Positions 37,443-46,661 of a DNA stretch of 64,000 nucleotides are shown in pieces. The stretch is from contig JADJHE010000013.1 in assembly GCA_016707685.1 (NCBI GenBank), positions 47,866 to 111,865 on the forward strand, read 5' to 3'. The notes under the pieces are model-generated. The model searched no databases and was not told where the DNA came from. It saw only the letters and a program-made list of their open reading frames with translations. The position numbers and the translations under genes are program-made. The stretch's first letter is position 1. The number at the start of each line of letters is the position of its first letter. The DNA is from Bacteroidota bacterium. GTDB lineage: Bacteria; Bacteroidota; Bacteroidia; 2-12-FULL-35-15.

Positions 37443-38585
37443 ATGAGCAAAAAAATAACGATTGTAAATCGTCATTATCCACCCAATTTAAATATTACAG
37501 GAGAAAACGCATGGGACTTAGCTAATTATTTAATTTCTAAGCATTCTATTGATGTGTCCATCGTTCATATTGATAGAACGTATGATGGTGGAGGAAATCA
37601 GCGAAAACCTGTAGGTACATGCTATCCAATAAAAACATTTTACCAAGGAAAAAATAAAATCATTAGCTATATCAATGGCTTCATAGATGGTTATCTATTA
37701 ATTCGAAAGGCATCCAAACTAAATAGTGGACGAATTATCGTAATGACTAGCCCACCACTATTACCGATGTGGGCTTCAATTCTATTAGGAAGTAAAAAAA
37801 GAAAGTGGATTTTATGGAGTATGGATTTGTTTCCAGAGGGTTTTGCTGCTTCAAATGAAATTAGTACGACTAACTGGCTATACAAATTCGTAATACGAAA
37901 AACCTATAAAAATGCACCCAATAAAATAATTGCATTGGGACCACAACAAAAAAAGGTTTTAGATAAAAAATATCAAAAAGAAATTGAAAGTGTAATTCTT
38001 CCTTGTGGTGTTTTTATCGACCAACACAAAACAACAGATACACCCGATTGGAAAAAACATCCCGAAAAGATCTATCTTGGGTATGCAGGAAATTGTGGCT
38101 CACCGCATTCTTCCGAATTTGTGAAAGCTGTCATTGACGGAATTAATCCAGACAATCAACATTTAATACTTGCAATCTATGGCACCAAGGCAAGCGATGT
38201 TATACGATATGCTGAAAACAAAAAAGGCATCACCATTTTAAAATCAGTACCTCGCAACGAATTACATTTTATTGATATTCATCTCGTAACCTTATTAAAT
38301 ACATGGACTCATGTTGCAGTTCCTTCAAAAGCTGTGAGTAGCATTTGTTCGGGCTCAACCATTCTTTTCTGTGGAAATAAAGAAAGTGATAATTGGTATT
38401 TACTTCAAAATGCAGGTTGGTTAATAGAAGACAATCAACAGCTAAAAGAACAGGTAAAATCAACCCTAGCTTCTATTACAACTGTCCAAATTCAAGTAAA
38501 AAAGCAAAAAGCAGATGAAATTGCACAAAACTTGAGTCGGTTAATCGCAACAAGCTATGATACCATTGCACAATGGGCCGAGTAG
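37443..38585 (+). CDS. Glycosyltransferase, GT4-like
   Basis: The 380-residue protein is a GT-B-type glycosyltransferase. The N-terminal domain reads ITIVNRHYPPNLNITGENAWDLANYL, a WecA-like opening also seen in GT4 transferases, then VMTSPPLLPMWASILL, KWILWSMDLFPEGFA, and the C-terminal domain reads IYLGYAGNCGSPHSSEFVKAVIDG, LAIYGTKASDVIRYAENK and a late VPSKAVSSICSGSTILFCG. It lacks the usual EX7E signature in clear form, so the donor is not predictable. It starts fifteen bases after the TPR protein and opens the glycan island on the plus strand. Confidence 0.75.
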   Translation: MSKKITIVNRHYPPNLNITGENAWDLANYLISKHSIDVSIVHIDRTYDGGGNQRKPVGTCYPIKTFYQGKNKIISYINGFIDGYLLIRKASKLNSGRIIVMTSPPLLPMWASILLGSKKRKWILWSMDLFPEGFAASNEISTTNWLYKFVIRKTYKNAPNKIIALGPQQKKVLDKKYQKEIESVILPCGVFIDQHKTTDTPDWKKHPEKIYLGYAGNCGSPHSSEFVKAVIDGINPDNQHLILAIYGTKASDVIRYAENKKGITILKSVPRNELHFIDIHLVTLLNTWTHVAVPSKAVSSICSGSTILFCGNKESDNWYLLQNAGWLIEDNQQLKEQVKSTLASITTVQIQVKKQKADEIAQNLSRLIATSYDTIAQWAE

Positions 38586-38647
38586 ATATTTCTTGATTTC
38601 AAACTTTAGTCCTATCTTTACAGCCTAAATTTTAAGCAGAACAACAA

Positions 38648-39727
38648 ATGAACATTGCAATCGTAACGGGTTCGGGTGGACTAATAGGAAGTGAAGCAGT
38701 CACTTTTTTCTCATCAAAATTTGATAAAATAATTGGTATTGATAATGATATGCGTGCTTATTTTTTCGGCAAGGAAGCTTCAACCAATTGGAATGTAAGT
38801 CGATTACAAGAACAGGTATCTAACTACGAACACCATTCAATTGATATTCGTAATTATGCTGCATTAGAAGCGATTTTCAATAAGTACGGAAAAGATATTA
38901 AACTTGTAGTTCATACTGCCGCTCAGCCGAGCCACGATTGGGCCGCGAAGGAGCCATTAACCGACTTTGGAGTAAATGCAACAGGTACCTTGCATATGCT
39001 TGAACTAACAAGATTACATTGCGAAAAAGCAGTATTCATTTTCACATCAACAAATAAGGTATACGGTGATAATCCAAATTATTTACCACTTGTAGAAAAA
39101 GAAACACGTTGGGAAATCAGCGAATCACATCCATACTTCAAAAATGGCATTGATGAACACATGAGTTTAGATCATACCAAACATTCTGTTTTTGGTGCTT
39201 CAAAAGTTGCAGCAGATATTATGGCTCAGGAATATGGAAAGTATTTCGATATGAATGTAGGGGTTTTCAGAGGAGGATGTTTAACTGGTCCCAACCACAG
39301 TGGAGCTCAGTTGCATGGATTTTTATCTTACCTAATGAAATGTACTTTAACAGGTAATCCATATACGATTTTTGGATACAAAGGAAAACAAGTTCGTGAC
39401 AACATTCATAGCTCCGATTTAGTAAGCATGTTCTGGCATTTTTATCAAAATCCTAAACAAGGGGTTGCATACAATGCTGGTGGTGGAAAATTTGCAAACT
39501 GCTCTATGCTGGAAGCAATTGCACTTTGCGAAAAAATAAGTGATAAAAAATTAAATTATAGTTATAGCGAACAAGCTAGAAGTGGAGATCATATCTGGTA
39601 TATCAGCGATGTATCAAAATTCCAACAAGACTATCCCGAATGGAGTTATAAATGGAATTTAGATGATACCTTGGTGGACATTTACAATACAATGAGCAAA
39701 AGTGCTAGCGTAAAAAATTGTGATTAA
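38648..39727 (+). CDS. NAD-dependent epimerase/dehydratase, extended SDR
   Basis: The 359-residue protein is an extended SDR that resembles CDP-tyvelose/paratose 2-epimerase-like enzymes of surface-glycan clusters. The Rossmann loop is VTGSGGLIGSE, then HTAAQPSHDWAAKEP, FTSTNKVYGDNPN, and RGGCLTGPNHSGAQLHGFLSYL. At the usual catalytic YxxxK site it has HSVFGASKVAAD: Phe182 in place of tyrosine, with Lys186 kept. No frameshift affects this site. It may use another residue for acid-base chemistry. It is upstream of a terminator that it shares with the convergent methyltransferase gene. Confidence 0.82.
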   Translation: MNIAIVTGSGGLIGSEAVTFFSSKFDKIIGIDNDMRAYFFGKEASTNWNVSRLQEQVSNYEHHSIDIRNYAALEAIFNKYGKDIKLVVHTAAQPSHDWAAKEPLTDFGVNATGTLHMLELTRLHCEKAVFIFTSTNKVYGDNPNYLPLVEKETRWEISESHPYFKNGIDEHMSLDHTKHSVFGASKVAADIMAQEYGKYFDMNVGVFRGGCLTGPNHSGAQLHGFLSYLMKCTLTGNPYTIFGYKGKQVRDNIHSSDLVSMFWHFYQNPKQGVAYNAGGGKFANCSMLEAIALCEKISDKKLNYSYSEQARSGDHIWYISDVSKFQQDYPEWSYKWNLDDTLVDIYNTMSKSASVKNCD

Positions 39728-39729
39728 AA

Positions 39730-39761
39730 AAAAATCCTTATCAAATTGATAAGATTTTTTT
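39730..39761. terminator. Bidirectional rho-independent terminator
   Basis: The stem CTTATC / GATAAG (extended to CTTATCAA / TTGATAAG) lies between an A run of nine and a T run of seven. It sits between the convergent epimerase and FkbM methyltransferase genes. Confidence 0.8.
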
Positions 39762-40488
39762 ACTTATTGTCTAAAGATTCCATTGCATTGAAGCATCCTC
39801 CTGTTGCATTGTCTGTAAAAGCTGGTGCTATACTTTTTAATTTAAAACCGTTTTGTTTCATAAATGCTAATACATCTGGCAATAGCCATGTTTGCCCTTC
39901 ATACAAAGGAACTATCGATATTTCCATTTCAATTCCTATAGACTGGTGAATAATGGACATTGCCCCTTTCAACACTTCTTGTTCAAAACCTTGAACATCA
40001 ATTTTTATAAATATCCTTTTAGCTGCATCAGCATGCTTCTTACCTATTACGTCTAATGGATAAACAGTTACCTTTTCTTTTCCAATAATTTTTGATTCAG
40101 GTGCACCTTGGTAGTGGGAATCCAACATATTCAGGAGCGTACTACTAACTGAATTAGCAGAAATATTGATTTCAATTTCTTCTTCTTTACTACCAATTGC
40201 ACAACGACTTTCTACCGTCCAATTAGAATATGCTTTACTCGAATCTGCTATTTGTTTATGTACACTTGATAATGGCTCGAACGAAACTATCTTCCCCGTA
40301 TAACCAGCATCTATTATTCCTTTTGCATACTGACCAGTATTAGCACCAATATCAAAAACTAAATCAACATTGTAATGCTGAAGTAATTTAATACGTCTTA
40401 AATCTTCACTTGTTCCAGCGTTGTATTTGCGAACCAATACACCAAACTTGAGAAAAAAATTTCTTGTTATACGTTCTAAGTTTGTCAT
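39760..40488 (-). CDS. FkbM-family methyltransferase
   Basis: The 242-residue protein has an SAM-dependent Rossmann fold of the FkbM type: DLVFDIGANTGQYAKGIIDAGYTGKIVSFEPLS, then EIEINISANSVSSTLLNML, and IFIKIDVQGFEQEVLKGAMSII, the family's signature acidic-metal-like IDVQGFE. It methylates oxygen atoms on sugars, lipids or polyketides; in a surface-glycan island a sugar O-methyl group is most likely. The reading frame opens at a TTG at 40506, but the ATG at 40488 (MTNLERITRN) is the probable start, five bases downstream of the stop of the next methyltransferase gene. Confidence 0.88.
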   Translation of the reverse strand: MTNLERITRNFFLKFGVLVRKYNAGTSEDLRRIKLLQHYNVDLVFDIGANTGQYAKGIIDAGYTGKIVSFEPLSSVHKQIADSSKAYSNWTVESRCAIGSKEEEIEINISANSVSSTLLNMLDSHYQGAPESKIIGKEKVTVYPLDVIGKKHADAAKRIFIKIDVQGFEQEVLKGAMSIIHQSIGIEMEISIVPLYEGQTWLLPDVLAFMKQNGFKLKSIAPAFTDNATGGCFNAMESLDNK

Positions 40489-40492
40489 CAGA

Positions 40493-41192
40493 TTAGGCTT
40501 TTTCAAAAACTACACGAATAATGTCATCCTCTACAGTAACAGAATAATTTGGATCAATTTTTTTTACATAATTGGTAAACTCTGGAATAGTTGGATAATC
40601 ATTTTTTCCAATAAATAAACGAGCATCGTCTATTAACATGATGTGATGTTTGTTATTTTTAAATACAGCATCTATTTCGGCATAGATAGGACACTCAATT
40701 TCACTCAAAGCAGTAGAACCACCGCAATAATGACCATCTAGCCAGAATAGCGTAGTTTTATCTAATGTAGGAGCCAACTCAGGTAATACTTTACCACTAT
40801 CACCTTGTAATAAATTGATATGTGATTCATTTTTAAAACGAATTTTTGCTGCTTCCCAAAACTCAACACTCAATTCAATCGAATATAGCTTTTCGAAGTT
40901 CTTTTTTTGAGCGTCCATCATATCACCTCTAAAAGTTCCTGTTTCAACCAAATAACTGCAATTGTATTTTTTACCAAATTCAGCAATGATCATTTGCTTT
41001 ATTTTATGAGGTCGAGGAATTGGCTGTTTGTGTATGTGCCAATTAAGTACAATAAAATCAATCTCTTTATCAGTTATCCAGCCTTTTTACCCAATCAGCA
41101 ACCATTGGATTTTTTTTCCATTTGTTTCTTAAATAAGGTATTACAAACTTTTTTGCAAGATTAACGATTGGACGTGGCAATTGACTTTTCAT
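40493..41192 (-). CDS. Class I SAM-dependent methyltransferase-like protein, one frameshift
   Basis: From ATG 41192 the first frame reads MKSQLPRPIVNLAKKFVIP and breaks near 41085 in an A/G run. Restored, it continues WITDKEIDFIVLNWHIHKQ and then into the long frame (KKYNCSYLVETGTFRGDMM). That region is a SAM-type loop with an acidic partner (LYSIELSVEFWEAA), followed by LFWLDGHYCGG and HHIMLIDDARLF. The total is about 233 residues. The pattern ETGTxxGDM with LDGHY matches the small methyltransferases seen in O-antigen clusters. The target is unknown. It is followed by the FkbM gene and lies upstream on the same strand, so the two form a short operon. Confidence 0.75.
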
Positions 41193-41298
41193 TTAATTTT
41201 CTGTTTATTAGGTGTCCAAAATTAACAAAAAAAAGGATATTTGAGCCTGGTTCAAAAGATAAATGCACAACAAAAATCAATAAATAAGGCAGATTAAT

Positions 41299-41306
41299 TA
41301 CATTTG
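41299..41306 (+). promoter_or_regulatory. -7 element for the NGPSL-motif protein gene
   Basis: TACATTTG, a full TAnnTTTG match, ends 17 bases before the ATG at 41324. The 131-base gap from 41193 to 41323 holds no other gene. Confidence 0.5.
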
Positions 41307-41323
41307 TAAAAAGAGCAAGCCTT

Positions 41324-42196
41324 ATGTCATCTGAAAAAACGTATAAAAAACTTACGACCTTTTTACTTCAAGGGGTAAATACGTTTTTGTCGGTACTTAA
41401 AATACTAATACAATCCAAGTTAGGAAACAAGCTACCAAAAGCAAAAGACAAGGTATGTTATGTCCTTGCTAATGGTCCCTCTTTAAAGAAATCACTTGAA
41501 ACACATTATGAGAAAATAAGCAAAAGTGAACTGATTTGTGTAAATACATTTTCAATAACAGATGAATTTACCAAGCTAAAACCAAGCTATTATGTGATGA
41601 TTGATCCATTTTTCTGGAATGGAAAAACAGAGATAATTCTCAACACGCTAAAAGCAATCGAAGAAAAAACGACATGGGAACTGCATTTATTGGTTCCACA
41701 AAAAGCAGCTAAATCTGCCGCAATGCAAAATATCGTAAAAAACAATAAACATGTTAAGCTTAGTCCTTTTAACTATACTGTTTTTAAAGGCTACGAAAAT
41801 GTTGCATTCTGGTTTTACAAAAAAGATTTAGCAATGCCACAGAGTTTAAATGTAGCAATTACAGCGGTTTTTATGGCCATTAACCTTGGGTTCAAAGAAG
41901 TTTATTTATTAGGAGCAGATCATACATGGCATGAAAACCTGCACATGAGCGAAGATAATATCATGCACACAAAAGTTACTCATTTTTATGAAAATGATGC
42001 AGAGGTAAAATATGTTCCATTTTTAAAAGCGGGGAATCCCAATGTTACACAAAAGGCGCATGAATTTTTTGATATCTGGAGTAGAACATTTAGTGCGTAT
42101 ATGATTTTAGAGCGTTACTCAAAAACGCAGAATTGTAAAATATACAATGCCAGTGATATTTCTTTTATAGATGCTTTTACCCGTAAAAAGCTTTAG
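41324..42196 (+). CDS. DUF115/GT42-like protein, candidate nonulosonic acid transferase
   Basis: The 290-residue protein has the N-terminal motif KVCYVLANGPSLKKSLE and then LICVNTFSIT, LKPSYYVMIDPFFW and SLNVAITAVFMAINLGFKEVYLLGADHTWHENL. NGPSL with a following CVN and a late GxKEVYLLGAD is what DUF115/Maf proteins and GT42 sialyltransferases share; structures of Maf show a sialyltransferase-like core. It lies end to end with legF, with a four-base stop overlap, at the mouth of a legionaminic acid operon. A nonulosonic-acid transferase is therefore plausible, but I infer this from motif and context only, and a related glycan-modifying role is possible. Confidence 0.55.
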   Translation: MSSEKTYKKLTTFLLQGVNTFLSVLKILIQSKLGNKLPKAKDKVCYVLANGPSLKKSLETHYEKISKSELICVNTFSITDEFTKLKPSYYVMIDPFFWNGKTEIILNTLKAIEEKTTWELHLLVPQKAAKSAAMQNIVKNNKHVKLSPFNYTVFKGYENVAFWFYKKDLAMPQSLNVAITAVFMAINLGFKEVYLLGADHTWHENLHMSEDNIMHTKVTHFYENDAEVKYVPFLKAGNPNVTQKAHEFFDIWSRTFSAYMILERYSKTQNCKIYNASDISFIDAFTRKKL

Positions 42197-42878
42197 TTAT
42201 TGTCAATTAAAATCTCCGCTAACTTAAAATCAATTTCATTATCGATATCCACCGAACGATTGGATGGCATGATGTACGCAAAAGTACCTTCATGAATGAA
42301 TCCTTTGTATTTCGCAAACTCATCCATTTTTGAAACATAAATCGCTCCATTTAAACGATAATTTTTAGGTAGCTGCTGTCTGTTTTTACCTTTTATCTCT
42401 TCCCGAATAAAATCTTTCATAGAACCATTTTCGGGCAATGAATTAGACCAAAGCCCATGGTGTTCATTTTCACAAACAGAAACAATGGCACTAGCATTCT
42501 TTTCCTTTAACAAGGCAATTGCTGCATCTATATCATCAGAAATTCGAAGTGGAGAAGTGGGTTGAAGTACAACGATTAAATCAAAATAAACGTTTTTACT
42601 TTTATAATAATCAATTGCATGCAGTATAACATCTGTAGTTGAAGCTGTATCATCCGACAATTCTTTTGGTCTTAAAATGGAACTTCTGCCCCAAGAGATT
42701 TTGAAACAGCAGCAATAGCATCATCATCAGTACTTACAAGTACGACCCCATTATTTTTGCAATTCAAAGCAGCAAGAATGCTGTAAGCAATCATTGGTTT
42801 GCCTGCTAACAATTTAATATTTTTGCCAGGCAATCCTTTGCTACCGCCACGAGCTGGTATGATATAAAGTATTTCCAT
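42193..42878 (-). CDS. legF: CMP-nonulosonate cytidylyltransferase (LegF/NeuA type), one frameshift
   Basis: The protein of about 228 residues activates an alpha-keto sugar acid with CTP. Motifs: YIIPARGGSKGLPGKNIKLLAGKP (nucleotide-binding), VLVSTDDDAIAAVSKSLGAEVPF, then after the break RPKELSDDTASTTDVILHAID, VVLQPTSPLR and YRLNGAIYVSKMDEF, ending with NRSVDIDNEIDF that holds the metal-binding aspartates. The break at about 42665 is a missing T in a TTTT run; repair gives PFLRPKELS. As last gene of the leg operon it makes CMP-legionaminic acid or a close relative. It starts one base after ptmE ends. Confidence 0.9.
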
Positions 42879-43931
42879 TTAAAAATTAATATGTTTTACA
42901 TCCTCTTGTGCTTTGTAATAATCTTCAATTCTACCTATATCCAACCAGTAACTTAAAATTGGGTAAGAGATTAATTTTTTCTGACTTTTAATGACAGCTT
43001 CCATAAAATGAGTTGCATCAAATGGGGTATTATCTGGAATCAATGAAATTAGCTCTTTCTTAAATAGATAAACCCCTGCATTTGAATAATAAGTATAACG
43101 CGGCTTTTCGCTGAATGCCGTTACTTCATCCTTGTTGTTAATTTCCATAACAGCATAAGGGATATCTACATTGTAGGGAATTGTGGCTACTTGCATATCG
43201 GCTTTTGAATCAAGAAATTTTTTATAAAAATCCTGAAAATCAATATTCGTTAGCAAATCCGAATTCATCAATAAAATAACATCCTTGCTTAACCCTTTCA
43301 TCAATTTAACTGCACCAATTGTACCCAAAGGTGATTCCTCTTTAACAAAGTCAATTTTTACATCGTCAACTTTTGCAGCATTAACTCCATCTATAATTTG
43401 TTCTGCTAAATGACGAACAGAAATCGTAAATTCATTTACTCCAAAGCTTGCCAAACGCTCAATATTCCGAACAATAATAGGTTTGTCACCAATCTTCAAC
43501 ATGGGTTTTGGCGTTGTATCAGTTAAGGGTTTCAATCGCTCACCTTTCCCTCCTGCCATTAAAATTGCATTAACTGGAATAATCGATTTTAGTTTATCTA
43601 AATCAATAATTTTAATAATAACGCTGTCTTTATTAACAATGGGAATAAAACGAATACCTGCCGCTTTGTAATTAGCTACTTTCTCAAAATTATTCTCTCC
43701 TTCTACAAAACACTTACTCTTTGTATTCATAAAAAAAGTAATCGATTCATCAATTGTGCGGCCGTTCAACAAACCTCTACGAATGTCACCATCGGTTAAT
43801 GAACCAACCAATTGTTTTTTATCATTCACAATAAATACAGCCATATTAGGGATGGCTAATTCGTTTATCAATTGTAGAATTGAACGTGCTGTTTCTTTTT
43901 CGGAAACGATGTACTTATTAAAATCAATCAT
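42879..43931 (-). CDS. ptmE: CBS-domain nucleotidyltransferase, PtmE type
   Basis: The 350-residue protein has two CBS motifs at the N-terminus (residues about 1-118: NMAVFIVNDKKQLVGSLTDGDIRRGLL, FIPIVNKDSVIIKIID) and then a sugar nucleotidyltransferase (AILMAGGKGERLKPLTDTTPKPMLKIGDKPI, about 120 onward; LLMNSDLLTNIDF; ending WLDIGRIEDYYKAQED). In Campylobacter jejuni, PtmE forms GDP-glucosamine or GDP-GlcNAc for the legionaminic acid route, and the same CBS-plus-transferase layout and leg neighbours are found here. Which NDP it uses cannot be read. It overlaps the acetyltransferase gene by four bases. Confidence 0.85.
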   Translation of the reverse strand: MIDFNKYIVSEKETARSILQLINELAIPNMAVFIVNDKKQLVGSLTDGDIRRGLLNGRTIDESITFFMNTKSKCFVEGENNFEKVANYKAAGIRFIPIVNKDSVIIKIIDLDKLKSIIPVNAILMAGGKGERLKPLTDTTPKPMLKIGDKPIIVRNIERLASFGVNEFTISVRHLAEQIIDGVNAAKVDDVKIDFVKEESPLGTIGAVKLMKGLSKDVILLMNSDLLTNIDFQDFYKKFLDSKADMQVATIPYNVDIPYAVMEINNKDEVTAFSEKPRYTYYSNAGVYLFKKELISLIPDNTPFDATHFMEAVIKSQKKLISYPILSYWLDIGRIEDYYKAQEDVKHINF

Positions 43932-44545
43932 ATGAAACGTTGAGGGTTACCTACTACTTTTTTATTGTCTTCAATATCTTTAATAATAACTGATCCTGCA
44001 CCAATTACTACATTTTTCCCAATTGTAACTCCTTGCTTTATAACTGAATTGGCACCAATAAAAGTGCCTTCGCCTACTTTCACATTTCCACATAAAACAG
44101 CACCTGGAGCGATGTGTGCATAATCACCGATGATACATTCATGTTCAATAATACAGCCGGTATTACAAATAACACCATTCCCAATTTTCACCAATGGATT
44201 GATGACTACTCGAGGAGCAAACATATTTCCTGAACCAGCATCCATACTTCTGGAAATAATGGCGGTTTTATGCAATGCATTTTCCGGTAATCCAAGCTCT
44301 TTAATTAAATGTAAAGAAACTTTTTGTCGAATGGCATTGTCGCCAATACTCACAAAATAAGAATAGCTTTTTAGCATTTCAACAACACGTTCATCATTCT
44401 CATCTCCTAGCCACTTTAAGGAATATGGATTGAGTGCTTTTTCTTCTTTTTCAGTATATGCACTAACGGTCATTCCTTGCGAAAAAAATATTTCGAAAGC
44501 AACGAAAGCGTGTCCAGAATACCCTATGAGTGCAATTGTTTTCAT
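43928..44545 (-). CDS. neuD: NeuD-family sugar O/N-acyltransferase (left-handed beta helix)
   Basis: The 205-residue protein starts with a small Rossmann-like segment (IALIGYSGHAFVAFEIFF), then hexapeptide repeats from about residue 90 (VVINPLVKIGNGVICNTGCIIEHECIIGDYAHIAPGAVLCGNVKVGEGTFIGANSVIKQGVTIGKNVVIGAGSVIIKDI). This is the NeuD/PglD acyltransferase fold. In the legionaminic acid route, LegH acetylates the 4-amino group of the dideoxy sugar, and a NeuD-like enzyme can be either LegH or an O-acetyltransferase acting later. Position in the operon between legG and ptmE fits the LegH step. It has four-base overlaps with both neighbours. Confidence 0.85.
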   Translation of the reverse strand: MKTIALIGYSGHAFVAFEIFFSQGMTVSAYTEKEEKALNPYSLKWLGDENDERVVEMLKSYSYFVSIGDNAIRQKVSLHLIKELGLPENALHKTAIISRSMDAGSGNMFAPRVVINPLVKIGNGVICNTGCIIEHECIIGDYAHIAPGAVLCGNVKVGEGTFIGANSVIKQGVTIGKNVVIGAGSVIIKDIEDNKKVVGNPQRFI

Positions 44546-45645
44546 AATATGCAGGTTTTCAATCGTTCTATTATTATATCACTTGCTTTCCCATCACCAT
44601 ATATGTTTTTTTTTGATAAAACAGGTGCTTTTTTTACTGAGATGATTGCGTCTTTTATTTTTTGACTATCAATTTCACAATGAAAAACATTAGCTCCCAC
44701 ATCTCTTCCTTGTTGACGTGCTCCTAAATTAATCACATATTTTCCAAATGAGGCAGCCTCAATAATACCACTTGACGAATTACCAAGTACAAAAGAGCAA
44801 TGTGCGATGCAAGAAAAATATCCTTGAGTACCAAATGACTCAACAACATATGCATTACTTTTTTTCTTTACAAATAAATTTATTTTCTCTCGAATAATAT
44901 TTCCTGAGGTATCAGCATTGGGCATTGTAAATATTAATTGCTGTTCAATATCCATTAGTGCTAACAATAATTGATCTATATAGAACTCGTTTTTTTCGTA
45001 TGATTTGGTTTCAGGATGAAATGTTACTAAAATCGGGTTATTTAATTCTATTCCAAACTTCTCTTTAAAAGCATCTTTTGAATATAATTGTAAATCATTC
45101 AAATTATCAATACTCAATGCACCAACATTGAATACTAATTTGGAATGTCCAAGAATTTGTTCAACTCTCTTTTTGTGTTTTTCTGTTGAAGCAAAGTGTA
45201 ATTTCGACATTGAAGTTAGCGAATGGCGAAACACTTCATCAATAGCACCCAATGTTGTTTCTCCACCATGTAAATGGGCTATTGGGATATTAAAGGGCAC
45301 AGAGGCACTAACTGCTGCAAACATCTCAAAACGGTCGCCTAAACAAAAAATTAAATCGGTAGTGTCTTTTTCCTTTTCCCAAATTTCAGCAAATTGAGCC
45401 ATCGTTTTTGCCATCGATTGGGCTATTATTAATGGAGTATCACCATCTAACAATGTATCAATTTTATAGGCTACATCAAATCCATCTGCATATATTTGCT
45501 GAATGGTTTCACCATGTTTTTTTGAAAGATGAGTGCCAAAAGCAATGATTTTTAAACTAAAAAAGGAATCCGCTTTTATTTTTTTTAAAAGAGGTAGATA
45601 AATACCATAATCGGCACGTGAACTTGTTAAAAAAGTTATCGTCAT
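44542..45645 (-). CDS. legG: Hydrolysing UDP-sugar 2-epimerase (LegG/NeuC type)
   Basis: The protein has about 367 residues. It releases NDP and inverts C2 to give the free 2,4-diacetamido-2,4,6-trideoxy-mannose-type precursor. Motifs are LTSSRADYGIYLPLLKKI (NeuC/LegG start), LIFCLGDRFEMFAAVSASV, IAHLHGGETTLGAIDEVFRHS, LVTFHPETKSYEKNEF, and FVLGNSSSGIIEAASFGKYVINLGARQQGRD. The reading frame extends to a TTG at 45660, but the ATG at 45645 starts the canonical MTITFLTSSRADYG and gives an ATGA overlap with legI's stop. It fits the operon as the step before legI. Confidence 0.92.
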   Translation of the reverse strand: MTITFLTSSRADYGIYLPLLKKIKADSFFSLKIIAFGTHLSKKHGETIQQIYADGFDVAYKIDTLLDGDTPLIIAQSMAKTMAQFAEIWEKEKDTTDLIFCLGDRFEMFAAVSASVPFNIPIAHLHGGETTLGAIDEVFRHSLTSMSKLHFASTEKHKKRVEQILGHSKLVFNVGALSIDNLNDLQLYSKDAFKEKFGIELNNPILVTFHPETKSYEKNEFYIDQLLLALMDIEQQLIFTMPNADTSGNIIREKINLFVKKKSNAYVVESFGTQGYFSCIAHCSFVLGNSSSGIIEAASFGKYVINLGARQQGRDVGANVFHCEIDSQKIKDAIISVKKAPVLSKKNIYGDGKASDIIIERLKTCIL

Positions 45646-46661
45646 TCCAAATCCTCCCAACGTAACTTGTGTTCTGCTTCAAAATCTTGTTTTAATTTTT
45701 TTCCTATAATTTGGTCGAACAACATTGGTGATATTCCATCCCCTGGTCGTTTCATAACCAAATCAATCTCCTCTACCACATGATTTTGAGATAATGGATG
45801 CTGCAAATGAATACTTTTACGTGCAACCAGCATGTTTTTTATTTCAGCTGTTGTTGGTTGCTTTTCTGCCACACCAAAAGCCTTTTCTACATTTCGAATA
45901 GCAGTAACCATCGCTTTTAATTCTTCTGGTTCAAGTGACGCTTTATGGTCAGGTTTTGGCAATGTTTTATCTAATGTAAAATGCTTTTCAATAATGGTTG
46001 CCCCCATCGCAACAGCAGCAATTGGAACTTCAATTCCTAATGTGTGATCGGAATATCCAATTGGAAGATGCAGGTGCTCCTTAATACTCAACATCGCATT
46101 CAAATTTACATCAACCATTGCAGTTGGATAGTCGGTTGTACAATGCAATACTGAAATATTCGATCGTTCTGTGCCAGCATTCACCAACGCATTAACAGCA
46201 TCTTTAATCTCCTGCATCACACACATTCCGGTAGATAGAATTACTTTTTTATTAAAAGAACCAATTTTTTTCAAGTAAGGTAAATTTGTTACTTCTCCTG
46301 ATGGAATTTTAAATAAATCAATTCCCAAATTGTGAAGTAAGTCAATACTATCCAAATCGAAAGCTGTAGATAAAAATTTAATAGTATGTAATTTACAATG
46401 TGCTATAAGTTGATGGTGATCATCTATGCTAAGCTCAAGTTTTTTTAGCATTTCAAATTGTGAATCCCCTTTTTTACCAATATTTTTTTGCTGGTACTCC
46501 GCTTGTTTAGTAGCAACACTAACCAGCTTTTCGGTTTTAAAGGTTTGAAACTTAACATAATCAACGCCTGCATCAGCTGCTGCTTCAATCAGCTGCTTTG
46601 CCATTTCGATGTTCCCATTATGGTTAACACCTGCTTCTGCTATGATTAATGTTTTTCTCAT
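45642..46661 (-). CDS. legI: N-acylneuraminate/legionaminate synthase (NeuB family)
   Basis: The 339-residue enzyme condenses the 2-epimerised sugar with phosphoenolpyruvate to form the nine-carbon acid. The TIM barrel shows IIAEAGVNHNGNIEMAKQLIEAAADAGVDYVKFQTFKTE, KIPSGEVTNLPYL, ILSTGMCVMQEI, LHCTTDYPTAMVDVNL, IGYSDHTLGIEVPIAAVAMGATIIEKHFTLDKTLPKPDHKASLEP, and the C-terminal SAF/AFP domain follows (KSIHLQHPLSQNHVVEEIDL). Both manganese-ligand histidines (in YSDHT and EKHFTLD) are present. Sequence alone does not separate legionaminate, pseudaminate or sialate synthases; the partner set (legB, legC) selects legionaminate. Confidence 0.93.
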   Translation of the reverse strand: MRKTLIIAEAGVNHNGNIEMAKQLIEAAADAGVDYVKFQTFKTEKLVSVATKQAEYQQKNIGKKGDSQFEMLKKLELSIDDHHQLIAHCKLHTIKFLSTAFDLDSIDLLHNLGIDLFKIPSGEVTNLPYLKKIGSFNKKVILSTGMCVMQEIKDAVNALVNAGTERSNISVLHCTTDYPTAMVDVNLNAMLSIKEHLHLPIGYSDHTLGIEVPIAAVAMGATIIEKHFTLDKTLPKPDHKASLEPEELKAMVTAIRNVEKAFGVAEKQPTTAEIKNMLVARKSIHLQHPLSQNHVVEEIDLVMKRPGDGISPMLFDQIIGKKLKQDFEAEHKLRWEDLE

